Below are positions 8,363 through 17,927 of a DNA stretch of 42,335 bases, piece after piece. Under the pieces are notes generated by a model. It ran no database searches. It saw only the letters and a list, made by a program, of their open reading frames with translations, and was not told the DNA's origin. The stretch spans positions 415,811 to 458,145 of the forward strand of contig NZ_LBMK01000005.1 in assembly GCF_001005295.1 (NCBI RefSeq). Reading direction: 5' to 3'. The position numbers and the translations under genes are program-made. This DNA comes from Streptomyces yangpuensis (GTDB lineage Bacteria > Actinomycetota > Actinomycetes > Streptomycetales > Streptomycetaceae). How positions within the stretch are numbered: position 1 is the stretch's first letter; every line of letters starts with the position of its first letter.

Positions 8363-10258
8363 TCACACCGCCCTCATCAGCAGGGTCGCGGCGATGAGGA
8401 TCGCCGTGCCCCCGAACATCGAGACCGCGTAGCTGCGGGCGTAGCCGTTCTGCAGCTTGCGCAGCCGGCCCGAGAGGCCGCCGACCGAGGCGGCCGTCCC
8501 GTTGACCACGCCGTCGACCAGGCTGTGGTCGACGTACACGAGGGAGCGGGTCAGGTGCTCCCCGCCGCGCACCAGCACGACGTGGTTGAAGTCGTCCTGG
8601 TAGAGGTCGCGGCGGGCGGCCCGGGTGAGGAAGGAGCCGCGCGGGGCGAGGACCGGTACGGGCCTGCGTCCGTACATCCCCCAGGCGATGCCGACGCCGG
8701 CGAGGAGCATCACCATGGTGGCCGCGGTGACCGTCATGGCGCTGACCGGCGGGTTGCCGTGCTCGTAGCCGGTGACGGGCTCCAGCCAGGTCAGGAAGCG
8801 CTCGCCGATCTCGAAGAAGGCGCCGGCGAAGACCGAGCCGAAGGCCAGGATGACCATCGGGATCGTCATGGACTTCGGGGACTCGTGCGGGTGCGGCTCG
8901 TGGCCTTGCGCGTCCGGCTGCCAGCGCTTCTCGCCGAAGAAGGTGAGGAGCATGACGCGGGTCATGTAGAAGGCGGTGATGCCGGCGCCCAGCAGGGTGA
9001 CCCCGCCGAGGATCCAGCCCTCGGTGCCGCCCTTCGCGAACGCCGCCTCGATGATCATGTCCTTGGAGAAGAAGCCGGACAGACCGGGGAAGCCGATGAT
9101 CGCCAGGTAGCCGAGGCCGAAGGTGACGAAGGTGACCGGCATGTACTTCCTCAAGGCCCCGTACTTGCGCATGTCGACCTCGTCGTTCATCCCGTGCATC
9201 ACGGAACCCGCGCCGAGGAAGAGACCGGCCTTGAAGAAGCCGTGCGTCACCAGGTGCATGATCGCGAAGACGTAGCCGATCGGGCCGAGGCCCGCGGCGA
9301 GGATCATGTAGCCGATCTGCGACATCGTCGAGCCCGCCAGGGCCTTCTTGATGTCGTCCTTCGCGCAACCGACGATCGCACCGAAGAGCAGCGTGACCGC
9401 GCCCACGACGACCACGACCAGCTGGGCGTCGGGCGCCGCGTTGAAGACGGCGCCGGAGCGGACGATCAGGTAGACGCCGGCGGTCACCATCGTCGCCGCG
9501 TGGATCAGGGCCGAGACCGGGGTCGGGCCCTCCATGGCGTCCCCGAGCCAGGACTGCAGCGGCACCTGTGCGGACTTGCCGCAGGCCGCCAGCAGCAGCA
9601 TCAGGCCGATGGCGGTGAGCATGCCCTCGGAGGCCTCCCCCACCGCGCCGAACACCGGCCCGAAGGCGAAGGTCCCGAACGTGGTGAACATCAGCATGAT
9701 CGCGATCGACAGGCCCATGTCGCCGACCCGGTTGACCAGGAAGGCCTTCTTCGCGGCCGTGGCCGCGCTGGGCTTGTGCTGCCAGAAGCCGATCAGCAGG
9801 TACGAGGCGAGGCCCACGCCCTCCCAGCCGAAGTACAGCAGCAGGAAGTTGTCGGCGAGGACCAGCAGCAGCATGGCCGCGACGAACAGGTTCAGATAGC
9901 CGAAGAAACGGCGGCGGCGCTCGTCGTGCTCCATGTACCCGATCGAGTACACGTGGATGAGCGTGCCCACGCCGGAGATCAGCAGGACGAAGGTCATGGA
10001 CAGCTGGTCCAGCTGGAAGGCCATGTCCGCCTGGAAGCCCTCGACGGGGATCCAGGTGTACAGGTTCTGCGTCAGCGTCCGGTCGTCGGCGCTGCGCCCC
10101 AGCATGTCGGCGAACAGTGCGACGCCGATGCCGAACGAGACGGCCGCGAGCAGCGTCCCGATCCAGTGGCCGGTCCGGTCGAGGCGGCGGCCGCCGCAGA
10201 GCAGCACCACCGCTCCGAGCAGGGGCGCCGCGATCAGCAGCGCAATCAGGTTCTCCAC
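8363..10258 (-). CDS. nuoL: NADH-quinone oxidoreductase subunit L
   Basis: Largest antiporter-like membrane subunit of complex I, 631 aa. It supplies the distal proton channel and the long lateral helix that runs along the membrane arm. Visible signatures are FFGYLNLFVAAMLLLVLADNFLLLYFGWEGVGLASYLLIGFW, SAQVPLQSWLGDAMEGPTPVSALIHAATMVTAGVYLI and DDIKKALAGSTMSQIGYM. The start is GTG 10258 (VENLIALLIAAPLLGAVVLL), with a 9-nt gap after nuoK. Full length relative to the family, with the expected C-terminal amphipathic segment. Confidence 0.98.
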   Translation of the reverse strand: MENLIALLIAAPLLGAVVLLCGGRRLDRTGHWIGTLLAAVSFGIGVALFADMLGRSADDRTLTQNLYTWIPVEGFQADMAFQLDQLSMTFVLLISGVGTLIHVYSIGYMEHDERRRRFFGYLNLFVAAMLLLVLADNFLLLYFGWEGVGLASYLLIGFWQHKPSAATAAKKAFLVNRVGDMGLSIAIMLMFTTFGTFAFGPVFGAVGEASEGMLTAIGLMLLLAACGKSAQVPLQSWLGDAMEGPTPVSALIHAATMVTAGVYLIVRSGAVFNAAPDAQLVVVVVGAVTLLFGAIVGCAKDDIKKALAGSTMSQIGYMILAAGLGPIGYVFAIMHLVTHGFFKAGLFLGAGSVMHGMNDEVDMRKYGALRKYMPVTFVTFGLGYLAIIGFPGLSGFFSKDMIIEAAFAKGGTEGWILGGVTLLGAGITAFYMTRVMLLTFFGEKRWQPDAQGHEPHPHESPKSMTIPMVILAFGSVFAGAFFEIGERFLTWLEPVTGYEHGNPPVSAMTVTAATMVMLLAGVGIAWGMYGRRPVPVLAPRGSFLTRAARRDLYQDDFNHVVLVRGGEHLTRSLVYVDHSLVDGVVNGTAASVGGLSGRLRKLQNGYARSYAVSMFGGTAILIAATLLMRAV

Positions 10259-10267
10259 AGCGACCCC

Positions 10268-10567
10268 TTACAGCTTCATCAGGCTGGCGTCGTCGACCGA
10301 GGCCGAGTGGCGGGTACGGAACAGCGACACGATGATCGCCAGGCCGACCACGACCTCCGCGGCGGCGACGACCATCGTGAAGAAGGCGATGATCTGGCCG
10401 TCGAGGTTGCCGTGCATCCGGGAGAACGCGACGAAGGCGAGGTTGCAGGCGTTGAGCATCAGCTCGATGCACATGAACAGCACGATCGCGTTCTTGCGGA
10501 TGAGTACGCCGACGGCACCGATGGTGAACAGCAGGGCCGCCAGGTACAGGTAGTTGACCGGATTCAC
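10268..10567 (-). CDS. nuoK: NADH-quinone oxidoreductase subunit K
   Basis: Small complex I membrane subunit, 99 aa with three transmembrane helices, homologous to MrpC antiporter subunits. The conserved buried Glu in CIELMLNACNLAFVAFSR (about residue 35) and the second one in VVAAAEVVVGLAIIVSLFR (about residue 71) are present; both are needed for coupling in the family. It starts at a GTG (10567) that overlaps the nuoJ stop as GTGA. Length and topology are standard. Confidence 0.97.
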   Translation of the reverse strand: MNPVNYLYLAALLFTIGAVGVLIRKNAIVLFMCIELMLNACNLAFVAFSRMHGNLDGQIIAFFTMVVAAAEVVVGLAIIVSLFRTRHSASVDDASLMKL

Positions 10568-11370
10568 TTCGAGGCCTCCTCACGGCCGAGGCGCTCCGCG
10601 GAACGCTGCTCCAGCGCCTTGAGGTCGTCGAGGGCCTCTCCGGAGACGTCGCGGATCTGGCCGCGGGCGCGCAGCGTCTTGCTGACCGTCAGCTCGGACG
10701 GGGTGCCGTCCGGCAGCAGGCCGGGGACGTCCACCGCGTTGTGCCGGGCGTAGACGCCGGGCGCGGGCAGCGGCGGGAGCTGCACACCCTCGCGCACGCG
10801 GCGCTCGGCCAGCTCGCGCTGGGTCGCGGCCCGTTCGGTGCGCTCCCGGTGGGTGAGCACCATCGCGCCGACGGCCGCGGTGATCAGCAGCGCGCCGGTG
10901 AGCTCGAAGGCGAAGACGTACTTGGTGAAAATCAGCTGCGCCAGGCCCTCGACGTGGCCGCCGGAGTTGATCCGGCCGAGCCCGTTGAAGTGGTTCAGCC
11001 CGGCGTGGCCGATGCCGGTGAACAGCAGGATGCCGAAGCCGAGCCCGCACAGGAGGGCCATCCAGCGCTGCCCCTTGATGGTCTCCTTCAGGGAGTCCGC
11101 GGCGGTGACGCCGACGAGCATGACCACGAAGAGGAAGAGCATCATGATCGCGCCGGTGTAGACGATGACCTGGACGACGCCCAGGAAGTACGCCCCGTTG
11201 GCTAGGTAGAAGACGGCCAGGATGATCATCGTCCCGGCGAGGCTGAGTGCGCTGTGCACGGCCTTCTTCATGAGGATGGTGGCCAGCGCGCCGATGACGG
11301 CGACCGTGCCGAGGATCCAGAACTGCACGGCCTCACCGCTGGAGGTGACGGTCGCGGCGACGGTGCTCAT
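10564..11370 (-). CDS. nuoJ: NADH-quinone oxidoreductase subunit J
   Basis: Complex I membrane subunit, 268 aa. Five transmembrane helices are followed by a hydrophilic C-terminal tail of about 85 residues (from REGVQLPPLPAPGVYARHN onward) that E. coli NuoJ lacks but Streptomyces homologues carry. The conserved GVVQVIVYTGAIMMLFLFVVML helix contains the pi-bulge region implicated in proton coupling. The ATG at 11370 overlaps the nuoI stop as ATGA; the frame stays open upstream, but that part is a shadow of nuoI. Confidence 0.97.
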   Translation of the reverse strand: MSTVAATVTSSGEAVQFWILGTVAVIGALATILMKKAVHSALSLAGTMIILAVFYLANGAYFLGVVQVIVYTGAIMMLFLFVVMLVGVTAADSLKETIKGQRWMALLCGLGFGILLFTGIGHAGLNHFNGLGRINSGGHVEGLAQLIFTKYVFAFELTGALLITAAVGAMVLTHRERTERAATQRELAERRVREGVQLPPLPAPGVYARHNAVDVPGLLPDGTPSELTVSKTLRARGQIRDVSGEALDDLKALEQRSAERLGREEASK

Positions 11371-11969
11371 GCCCCCACCTCCGCCGCGCTGCCGCCGGCG
11401 GCGTCGGCCGGCTCCTCGCCCTTGGAGACCGCCACCTGCCGGACGGTGCCCGGGGCGGCGCCCGTCACCAGCCCGCGGTAGTAGTCCTGCTCGTCGGTGC
11501 CGGGGAAGACCGAGTGCGGGGCCTCGACCATGCCCTCGCTCAGGCCCGCGAGCAGCTGCTCCTTGGTGTAGATGAGCGACTCGCGGCTGGCGTCGGCCAG
11601 TTCGAACTCGTTCGTCATCGTCAGTGCGCGCGTCGGGCACGCCTCGACGCACAGTCCGCACAGGATGCAGCGGGCGTAGTTGATCTGGTAGACGCGGCCG
11701 TAGCGCTCGCCCGGGGAGTAGCGCTCCTCCTCGGTGTTGTCCGCGCCCTCCACGTAGATGGCGTCGGCGGGACAGGCCCAGGCGCACAGCTCGCACCCGA
11801 TGCACTTCTCCAGACCGTCGGGGTGCCGGTTGAGCTGGTGCCGTCCGTGGAAGCGCGGGGCGGTGGTCTTCTGCTGCTCCGGGTACTGCTCGGTGAGGCG
11901 CTTCTTGAACATGGCCTTGAAGGTCACGCCGAAGCCGGCCACCGGGTTCTGCCACTTCTCGTCAGACAT
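11367..11969 (-). CDS. nuoI: NADH-quinone oxidoreductase subunit I
   Basis: Peripheral-arm iron-sulfur subunit, 200 aa. It has two ferredoxin-type 4Fe-4S motifs, CIGCELCAWACPADAIY and CILCGLCVEACPTRAL, which hold clusters N6a and N6b and pass electrons towards NuoB. The N-terminal amphipathic region anchors it to the membrane arm. An Ala/Gly-rich tail of about 50 residues follows the second motif. The ATG at 11969 lies 3 nt after the nuoH stop, and its own stop overlaps nuoJ. Confidence 0.98.
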   Translation of the reverse strand: MSDEKWQNPVAGFGVTFKAMFKKRLTEQYPEQQKTTAPRFHGRHQLNRHPDGLEKCIGCELCAWACPADAIYVEGADNTEEERYSPGERYGRVYQINYARCILCGLCVEACPTRALTMTNEFELADASRESLIYTKEQLLAGLSEGMVEAPHSVFPGTDEQDYYRGLVTGAAPGTVRQVAVSKGEEPADAAGGSAAEVGA

Positions 11970-11972
11970 TTC

Positions 11973-13325
11973 TCAAGCCTCCTCTCGGTCACTGTCGGTG
12001 TTCGCCCCGCCGCTGGCGATCAGCTCCCGCTCGCTGCGGGGCCGCCTGCGCGGTACGGGTGCCAGGTGCTGGCCGGGCTTGGGCGGTACGGGGAAGCCGC
12101 CCGCCAGCGGATCGAAGGGCGCGGTGTCCTTGGCCGCGTCCGCGGCCGCCGCCTTCTCGCGCTTGTCGCGGAAGACGTCAGCAACGAAGGAGAGCAGCAG
12201 GATCGCCACGACGGCGCCGCCGACGTAGAGCGCGATGTCCGCGATCTCGTACGCCTCGTTGCGCAGGGCCCGGACGGTGGCGACCATCATCAGCCAGACC
12301 ACGGAGACCGGGATCAGGACCTTCCAGCCGAGCTTCATCAGCTGGTCGTAGCGCACGCGCGGCAGCGTGCCGCGCAGCCAGATGAAGAAGAAGAGGAGCA
12401 GCTGGACCTTCAGGACGAACCAGAGCAGCGGCCACCAGCCGTGGTTCGCGCCCTCCCAGAAGGAGCTGATCGGGTACGGGGCCCGCCAGCCGCCCAGGAA
12501 GAGGGTGACCGAGACCGCCGAGACGGTGACCATGTTGACGTACTCGGCCAGCATGAACAGCGCGAACTTGATGGACGAGTACTCGGTGTTGAAGCCGCCG
12601 ACGAGGTCGCCCTCGGACTCCGGCATGTCGAAGGGGGCGCGGTTCGTCTCGCCGACCATCGTGACGACGTAGATGATGAAGGACACCGGCAGCAGCACGA
12701 TGAACCAGCGGTCCTGCTGGGCCTCCACGATCGCCGAGGTCGACATTGACCCGGAGTAGAGGAAGACCGAGGCGAAGGCCGCGCCCATCGCGATCTCGTA
12801 GGAGATCATCTGCGCGCAGGAGCGCAGACCGCCGAGGAGCGGGTAGGTGGAGCCGGAGGACCAGCCCGCCAGCACGATGCCGTAGATGCCGACCGAGGCC
12901 ACCGCGAGGATGTAGAGCATCGCGATGGGCAGGTCGGTCAGCTGCATCGAGGTGCGCTGGCCGAAGATGGAGACCTCGTTGCCGGCCGGGCCGAAGGGGA
13001 TCACCGCGATGGCCATGAAGGCCGGGACCGCCGCGATGATCGGGGCCAGGACGTAGACGACCTTGTCGGCCCGCTTGACGATGATGTCTTCCTTGAGCAT
13101 CAGCTTCACGCCGTCGGCCAGCGACTGGAGCATGCCCCAGGGGCCGTGCCGGTTGGGGCCGATGCGCAGCTGCATCCAGGCGACGACCTTGCGCTCCCAC
13201 ACGATGGAGAAGAGCACCGTCACCATCAGGAAGGCGAAGCAGAACACCGCCTTGATGACGACGAGCCACCAGACGTCCCCTCCGAAGAGGGACAGGTCCT
13301 CGGCAGCGAGTTGAACGGTGTTCAC
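11973..13325 (-). CDS. nuoH: NADH-quinone oxidoreductase subunit H
   Basis: Membrane subunit that joins the peripheral and membrane arms and forms much of the quinone cavity, 450 aa. Family hallmarks are WMQLRIGPNRHGPWGMLQSLADGVKLMLKED near residues 35-65, RTSMQLTDLPIAMLYILAVAS, and ETNRAPFDMPESEGDLVGGFNTEYSS, whose acidic loop faces the quinone channel. A charged C-terminal extension of about 75 residues after the last helix is typical of actinobacteria. The start is GTG 13325, overlapping the nuoG stop as GTGA; the open frame continues upstream only as an out-of-frame shadow of nuoG. Confidence 0.97.
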   Translation of the reverse strand: MNTVQLAAEDLSLFGGDVWWLVVIKAVFCFAFLMVTVLFSIVWERKVVAWMQLRIGPNRHGPWGMLQSLADGVKLMLKEDIIVKRADKVVYVLAPIIAAVPAFMAIAVIPFGPAGNEVSIFGQRTSMQLTDLPIAMLYILAVASVGIYGIVLAGWSSGSTYPLLGGLRSCAQMISYEIAMGAAFASVFLYSGSMSTSAIVEAQQDRWFIVLLPVSFIIYVVTMVGETNRAPFDMPESEGDLVGGFNTEYSSIKFALFMLAEYVNMVTVSAVSVTLFLGGWRAPYPISSFWEGANHGWWPLLWFVLKVQLLLFFFIWLRGTLPRVRYDQLMKLGWKVLIPVSVVWLMMVATVRALRNEAYEIADIALYVGGAVVAILLLSFVADVFRDKREKAAAADAAKDTAPFDPLAGGFPVPPKPGQHLAPVPRRRPRSERELIASGGANTDSDREEA

Positions 13326-15826
13326 GCGCCCACCTCCGCAGTGGTGTCGCCTGCGCCGGCCGGGGTCGCCGGGCCGATCCGTACGAGGGTGCCCGGGCGG
13401 GCTCCGGCGTCGGCGAGGACGCCGGAGCCGGTGGAGTTCAACGGGAGCCAGACGACACGGTCGGGCATCTCGGTGATCCGCAGCGGGAGTTCCACGGTGC
13501 CGGCGGGGCCGGTGACCGCGAGGACGTCGCCGTCCTTGACCCCGGTCTCGGCGGCCGTGGCGGCCGACAGCCGGGCGCTCGCCTCGTGGCGGGTGCCGGC
13601 CAGGGCCTCGTCGCCCTCCTGGAGCCGGCCCAGGTCGAGGAGGAGCCGGTGGCCCGCGAGGACCGCCTCGCCGACGCCGGGACGGGGCAGCGGCACCGGG
13701 TCGGTGGACTGCTCGGCGGCGAGTCCGCCCTCCCAGGGGCCGAGCCGCTCCAGCTCCCGGCGTACGGCGTGCACGTCGGGCAGCGCGATCGGCCGGTCGG
13801 CGGCGTCGGCCAGCATGTGCAGCACGCGGGCGTCGGCCGGGGCGAGCCGGCGGGTCATCTGGTCGGGCTTGAGCGCGGCCTCGAACGGCCGGACCCGGCC
13901 CTCCCAGTTGATGAACGCGCCCGCCTTCTCGGCGACCGCGGCGACCGGCAGGACCACGTCCGCGTGGTCCGTGACCTCGGAGGGCCGCAGCTCCAGGGAG
14001 ACCACGAAGGCCTCCTGCAGGGCGGTCCGCGCGCGGGCCGGGTCCGGCAGGTCGGTGACCTCGACGCCGGCGACCAGCAGCGCGGACAGTTCCCGGGTGG
14101 CAGCGGCCTCGACGATCTGGCCGGTGTCGCGGCCGTAGCGGTGCGGAAGTTCGTCCAGGCCCCAGGCGGTGGCGACCTCGTCGCGGGCCCGCGGGTCGGT
14201 GGCCGGACGGCCGCCCGGCAGCAGGGAGGGCAGCGCGCCGGCCTCGACGGCCGCCCGCTCCCCGGCCCGGCGCGGGATCCACACCAGCTTCGCCCCGGTC
14301 GCGGCGGCCGCCCGGACGGCGGCGGTCAGCGCGCCGGGCACGCCAGCGAGGCGCTCCCCGACGACGATGACGGCGCCCGGCGCGCGCAGCGCCTCGGCGG
14401 CTTCGGCGCCGCCCGCCTCCAGGCCGGTCCGCGAGGACAGCGCGTCGAGCCAGTCGGGCTCGGTGCCGGGGGCGGCCGCGAGCAGGGTGCCGCCGGCCTT
14501 CTCCAGCCCGCGGGTGGCGAAGGGGGCGAGGGCGAAGGTCCGCTGCTTGTGCTTGCGGTGGGCCTTGCGCAGCCGCAGGAAGACCCCGGGGGCCTCCTCC
14601 TCGGCCTCGATGCCGGCGAGCAGCACCGCGGGCGCCGCCTCCAGCGAGGTGTAGGTGACACCGTCGCCGTCGAGGTCCTTGCCGGTGCCGGCGACGGTGG
14701 CGGCCAGGAAGTCGGCCTCCTCCGCGCTGTGCACGCGGGCCCGGAAGTCGATGTCGTTGGTGTCGAGCACGACCCGGGCGAACTTGGCGTACGCGTAGGC
14801 GTCCTCGACGGTGAGCCGCCCGCCGGTGAGCACCCCGGCCCGGCCGCGCGCCGCGGCGAGCCCGTTCGCCGCGGCCTCCAGGGCCTCGGGCCAGCTCGCC
14901 GGTTCCAGCACCCCGGCGGCGCTGCGCACCAGCGGGGTGGTCAGCCGGTCCGGGCGCTGCGCGTAGCGGAAGGCGAAGCGGCCCTTGTCGCAGACCCACT
15001 CCTCGTTGACCTCGGGGTCCTCCGCTGCGAGGCGCCGCAGCACCTTGCCGCGGCGGTGGTCGGTACGGGTCGCGCAGCCGCCCGCGCAGTGCTCGCACAC
15101 GCTCGGGGAGGAGACGAGGTCGAAGGGGCGGGAGCGGAACCGGTACGCGGCCGAGGTGAGGGCGCCGACCGGGCAGATCTGGATGGTGTTGCCGGAGAAG
15201 TACGACTCGAAGGGGTCGTCCTCGCCGGTGCCGACCTGCTGGAGCGCACCGCGTTCCAGCAGCTCGATCATCGGGTCACCGGCGATCTCGTTGGAGAAGC
15301 GGGTGCAGCGGGCGCACAGCACGCACCGCTCCCGGTCCAGCAGGACCTGGGTGGAGATCGGGACGGGCTTCTCGTAGGTGCGCTTGCGGCCCTCGAAGCG
15401 GGATTCGGCGTTGCCGTGCGACATCGCCTGGTTCTGCAGCGGGCATTCGCCGCCCTTGTCGCAGACGGGGCAGTCCAGCGGGTGGTTGATGAGCAGCAGC
15501 TCCATCACCCCGCGCTGGGCCTTGTCGGCGGCCTCGGAGGTCAGCTGGGTCTTGACGACCATGCCGTCGGTGCAGGTGATGGTGCAGGAGGCCATCGGCT
15601 TGCGCTGGCCCTCGACCTCGACGATGCACTGGCGGCAGGCGCCGGCCGGGGGCAGGAGGGGATGGTCGCAGAACCGGGGGATCTCGATGCCGAGCTGTTC
15701 GGCGGCGCGGATGACGAGGGTGCCCTTGGGCACCGAGAGCTCGACCCCGTCGATGGTCAGCGAGACCAGGTCCTCCGGCGGGACGGCCGCTCCTCCCCCG
15801 GAGGCGGCCGTAGTGGTGACGGTCAT
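13322..15826 (-). CDS. nuoG: NADH-quinone oxidoreductase subunit G
   Basis: Largest peripheral-arm subunit, 834 aa. The N-terminal ferredoxin domain has the 2Fe-2S cysteines (CDHPLLPPAGACRQCIVEVEG plus an upstream Cys), then HPLDCPVCDKGGECPLQ and CVLCARCTRFSNEIAG for clusters N4 and N5. A molybdopterin-oxidoreductase-type 4Fe-4S domain follows (CEHCAGGCATRT ... EWVCDKGRF). These four cysteines match the N7 cluster site that only some bacteria keep. The C-terminal half is a degenerate, Ala/Gly-rich molybdopterin-fold scaffold. The ATG at 15826 overlaps the nuoF stop (ATGA). Catalytic molybdenum chemistry is not expected. Confidence 0.97.
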   Translation of the reverse strand: MTVTTTAASGGGAAVPPEDLVSLTIDGVELSVPKGTLVIRAAEQLGIEIPRFCDHPLLPPAGACRQCIVEVEGQRKPMASCTITCTDGMVVKTQLTSEAADKAQRGVMELLLINHPLDCPVCDKGGECPLQNQAMSHGNAESRFEGRKRTYEKPVPISTQVLLDRERCVLCARCTRFSNEIAGDPMIELLERGALQQVGTGEDDPFESYFSGNTIQICPVGALTSAAYRFRSRPFDLVSSPSVCEHCAGGCATRTDHRRGKVLRRLAAEDPEVNEEWVCDKGRFAFRYAQRPDRLTTPLVRSAAGVLEPASWPEALEAAANGLAAARGRAGVLTGGRLTVEDAYAYAKFARVVLDTNDIDFRARVHSAEEADFLAATVAGTGKDLDGDGVTYTSLEAAPAVLLAGIEAEEEAPGVFLRLRKAHRKHKQRTFALAPFATRGLEKAGGTLLAAAPGTEPDWLDALSSRTGLEAGGAEAAEALRAPGAVIVVGERLAGVPGALTAAVRAAAATGAKLVWIPRRAGERAAVEAGALPSLLPGGRPATDPRARDEVATAWGLDELPHRYGRDTGQIVEAAATRELSALLVAGVEVTDLPDPARARTALQEAFVVSLELRPSEVTDHADVVLPVAAVAEKAGAFINWEGRVRPFEAALKPDQMTRRLAPADARVLHMLADAADRPIALPDVHAVRRELERLGPWEGGLAAEQSTDPVPLPRPGVGEAVLAGHRLLLDLGRLQEGDEALAGTRHEASARLSAATAAETGVKDGDVLAVTGPAGTVELPLRITEMPDRVVWLPLNSTGSGVLADAGARPGTLVRIGPATPAGAGDTTAEVGA

Positions 15827-17172
15827 GCGTTCACCTCCGTGTCGGCCCAGAGGGTCGACTTCCTGGGGTCGAAGGGGCAGCCCTTGCCCGTGATGTGCTG
15901 CTCGTACTCCTCGCGGAAGTACCTGAGCGAGGAGAAGATCGGGCTGGCCGCGCCGTCGCCGAGCGCGCAGAAGGACTTGCCGTTGATGTTGTCGGCGATG
16001 TCGTTCAGCTTGTCGAGGTCGGACATGACGCCCTTGCCGGCCTCGATGTCGCGCAGCAGCTGGACCAGCCAGTAGGTGCCCTCGCGGCAGGGGGTGCACT
16101 TGCCGCAGGACTCGTGGGCGTAGAACTCGGTCCACCGGGTGACGGCCCGCACCACGCAGGTGGTCTCGTCGAAGCACTGGAGGGCCTTGGTGCCGAGCAT
16201 CGAGCCGGCGGCGCCCACGCCCTCGTAGTCCAGGGGGACGTCGAGGTGCTCGTCGGTGAACATCGGGGTGGAGGAGCCGCCGGGGGTCCAGAACTTCAGC
16301 CGGTGCCCGGGCCGCATGCCGCCGCTCATGTCGAGGAGCTGGCGCAGGGTGATGCCGAGCGGGGCCTCGTACTGGCCGGGGCCGGCGACGTGCCCGGAGA
16401 GCGAGTACAGCGTGAAGCCGGGGGACTTCTCGGTCCCCATCGACTTGAACCAGTCCTTGCCCTTGTTCAGGATCGCGGGAACCGAGGCGATGGACTCGAC
16501 GTTGTTGACGACAGTGGGGCACGCGTAGAGCCCCTCGACGGCAGGGAAGGGGGGACGCAGCCGGGGCTGGCCGCGCCGGCCTTCGAGGGAGTCGAGCAGC
16601 GCCGTCTCCTCGCCGCAGATGTACGCGCCCGCGCCCGCGTGCACCGTGATGTCGAGGTTGCGCCCGGTGCCGTCGATGTCCTTGCCGAGGTATCCGGCCT
16701 CGTAGGCCTCGCGCACCGCCTCGTGCAGGCGCCGCAGGACCGGTACGACCTCGCCGCGCAGGTAGATGAAGGCGTGCTCGGAGCGGATCGCGTAGCAGGC
16801 GATGATCATTCCCTCGATGAGGGAGTGCGGGTTGGCGAAGAGGAGGGGGATGTCCTTGCAGGTTCCCGGTTCCGACTCGTCCGCGTTCACGACGAGGTAG
16901 TGCGGCTTTCCGTCGCCCTGCGGGATGAACTGCCACTTCATGCCGGTGGGGAAGCCCGCGCCGCCGCGTCCGCGCAGCCCGGAGTCCTTCACGTAGGCGA
17001 TCACTTCATCCGGCGTCATCGCGAGCGCCTTGCGCAGGCCCTCGTATCCCTCGTGGCGCCGGTAGGTCTCCAGCGTCCACGATGCGGATTCGTCCCAGAA
17101 GGCCGACAGGACGGGGGCCAGCAGCTTCTCCGGGCTGGTGCCGTTCTTGCTGAGCTCGGTGGACACGCTCAT
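15823..17172 (-). CDS. nuoF: NADH-quinone oxidoreductase subunit F (NADH-binding)
   Basis: NADH-oxidising subunit, 449 aa. It binds NADH and FMN and passes electrons to cluster N3. GLRGRGGAGFPTGMKW is the nucleotide-binding glycine-rich loop, GAGAYICGEETALLDSLEG helps form the FMN pocket, and ESCGKCTPCREG plus a later Cys (SFCALGDGA) ligate the 4Fe-4S cluster. The ATG at 17172 shares one base with the nuoE stop (TGATG). Length is normal. Confidence 0.98.
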   Translation of the reverse strand: MSVSTELSKNGTSPEKLLAPVLSAFWDESASWTLETYRRHEGYEGLRKALAMTPDEVIAYVKDSGLRGRGGAGFPTGMKWQFIPQGDGKPHYLVVNADESEPGTCKDIPLLFANPHSLIEGMIIACYAIRSEHAFIYLRGEVVPVLRRLHEAVREAYEAGYLGKDIDGTGRNLDITVHAGAGAYICGEETALLDSLEGRRGQPRLRPPFPAVEGLYACPTVVNNVESIASVPAILNKGKDWFKSMGTEKSPGFTLYSLSGHVAGPGQYEAPLGITLRQLLDMSGGMRPGHRLKFWTPGGSSTPMFTDEHLDVPLDYEGVGAAGSMLGTKALQCFDETTCVVRAVTRWTEFYAHESCGKCTPCREGTYWLVQLLRDIEAGKGVMSDLDKLNDIADNINGKSFCALGDGAASPIFSSLRYFREEYEQHITGKGCPFDPRKSTLWADTEVNA

Positions 17173-17927
17173 CACTCCCCTCCCTCGGTACGGGTCTCGC
17201 CGCGCGGGTGCACGATCGGGGTGTGCGGGGATTCGCCTCGGGCGATGCGCAGGCCGATCAGGGAGGCGGGTCCGCCGCCGCCGGTGGCCTCGACCGCGCC
17301 CGCACGCTCGTCCGGGAAACCGGCCAGGATCCGGGCGGTCTCCTTGTACGTGCACAGCGGCGCGCCCCGGGTCGGCGCGACCTCACGGCCGGCCAGCAGG
17401 TCGTCGACCATGGCCTTGGCGGACTCGGGCGTCTGGTTGTCGAAGAACTCCCAGTTCACCATCACCACGGGGGCGTAGTCGCAGGCCGCGTTGCACTCGA
17501 TGTGCTCCAGCGTGACCTTGCCGTCTGCGGTGGTCTCGTTGTTGCCGACCCCGAGGTGCTCCTTGAGCTCCTCGAAGATGGCGTCACCGCCCATGACCGC
17601 GCACAGGGTGTTGGTGCAGACGCCGACCTGGTAGTCGCCCGAGGGCCTGCGCCGGTACATCGTGTAGAAGGTCGCGACGGCGGTGACCTCGGCGGTGGTC
17701 AGCCCCAGCGTCTCGGCGCAGAAGCGGATGCCGGTCTTGGAGACGTGGCCCTCCTCCGACTGGCACAGGTGCAGCAGCGGGAGCAGCGCGGAGCGGCTGT
17801 CGGGGTAGCGGGCGACGACTTCCCTCGCGTCCGTTTCGAGGCGCGCGCGTACCTCTGCCGGGAAGTCGGGGGCGGGCAGCTGGGGCATGCCCAGCGAGAC
17901 CCCTCGGTTCTGAGGACTGGTGGTCAT
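17172..17927 (-). CDS. nuoE: NADH-quinone oxidoreductase subunit E
   Basis: Thioredoxin-fold 2Fe-2S subunit (cluster N1a) that pairs with NuoF, 251 aa. The four ligands appear as CTNTLC (with an alanine-methionine-glycine stretch following) and ECNAACDYAP. A disordered C-terminal extension of about 75 residues (from REVAPTRGAPLCTYKETARI) exceeds the roughly 166-aa E. coli protein and is common in Streptomyces. The ATG at 17927 overlaps the nuoD stop (ATGA). The downstream overlap with nuoF supports coupled synthesis of the NADH dehydrogenase module. Confidence 0.96.
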   Translation of the reverse strand: MTTSPQNRGVSLGMPQLPAPDFPAEVRARLETDAREVVARYPDSRSALLPLLHLCQSEEGHVSKTGIRFCAETLGLTTAEVTAVATFYTMYRRRPSGDYQVGVCTNTLCAVMGGDAIFEELKEHLGVGNNETTADGKVTLEHIECNAACDYAPVVMVNWEFFDNQTPESAKAMVDDLLAGREVAPTRGAPLCTYKETARILAGFPDERAGAVEATGGGGPASLIGLRIARGESPHTPIVHPRGETRTEGGE

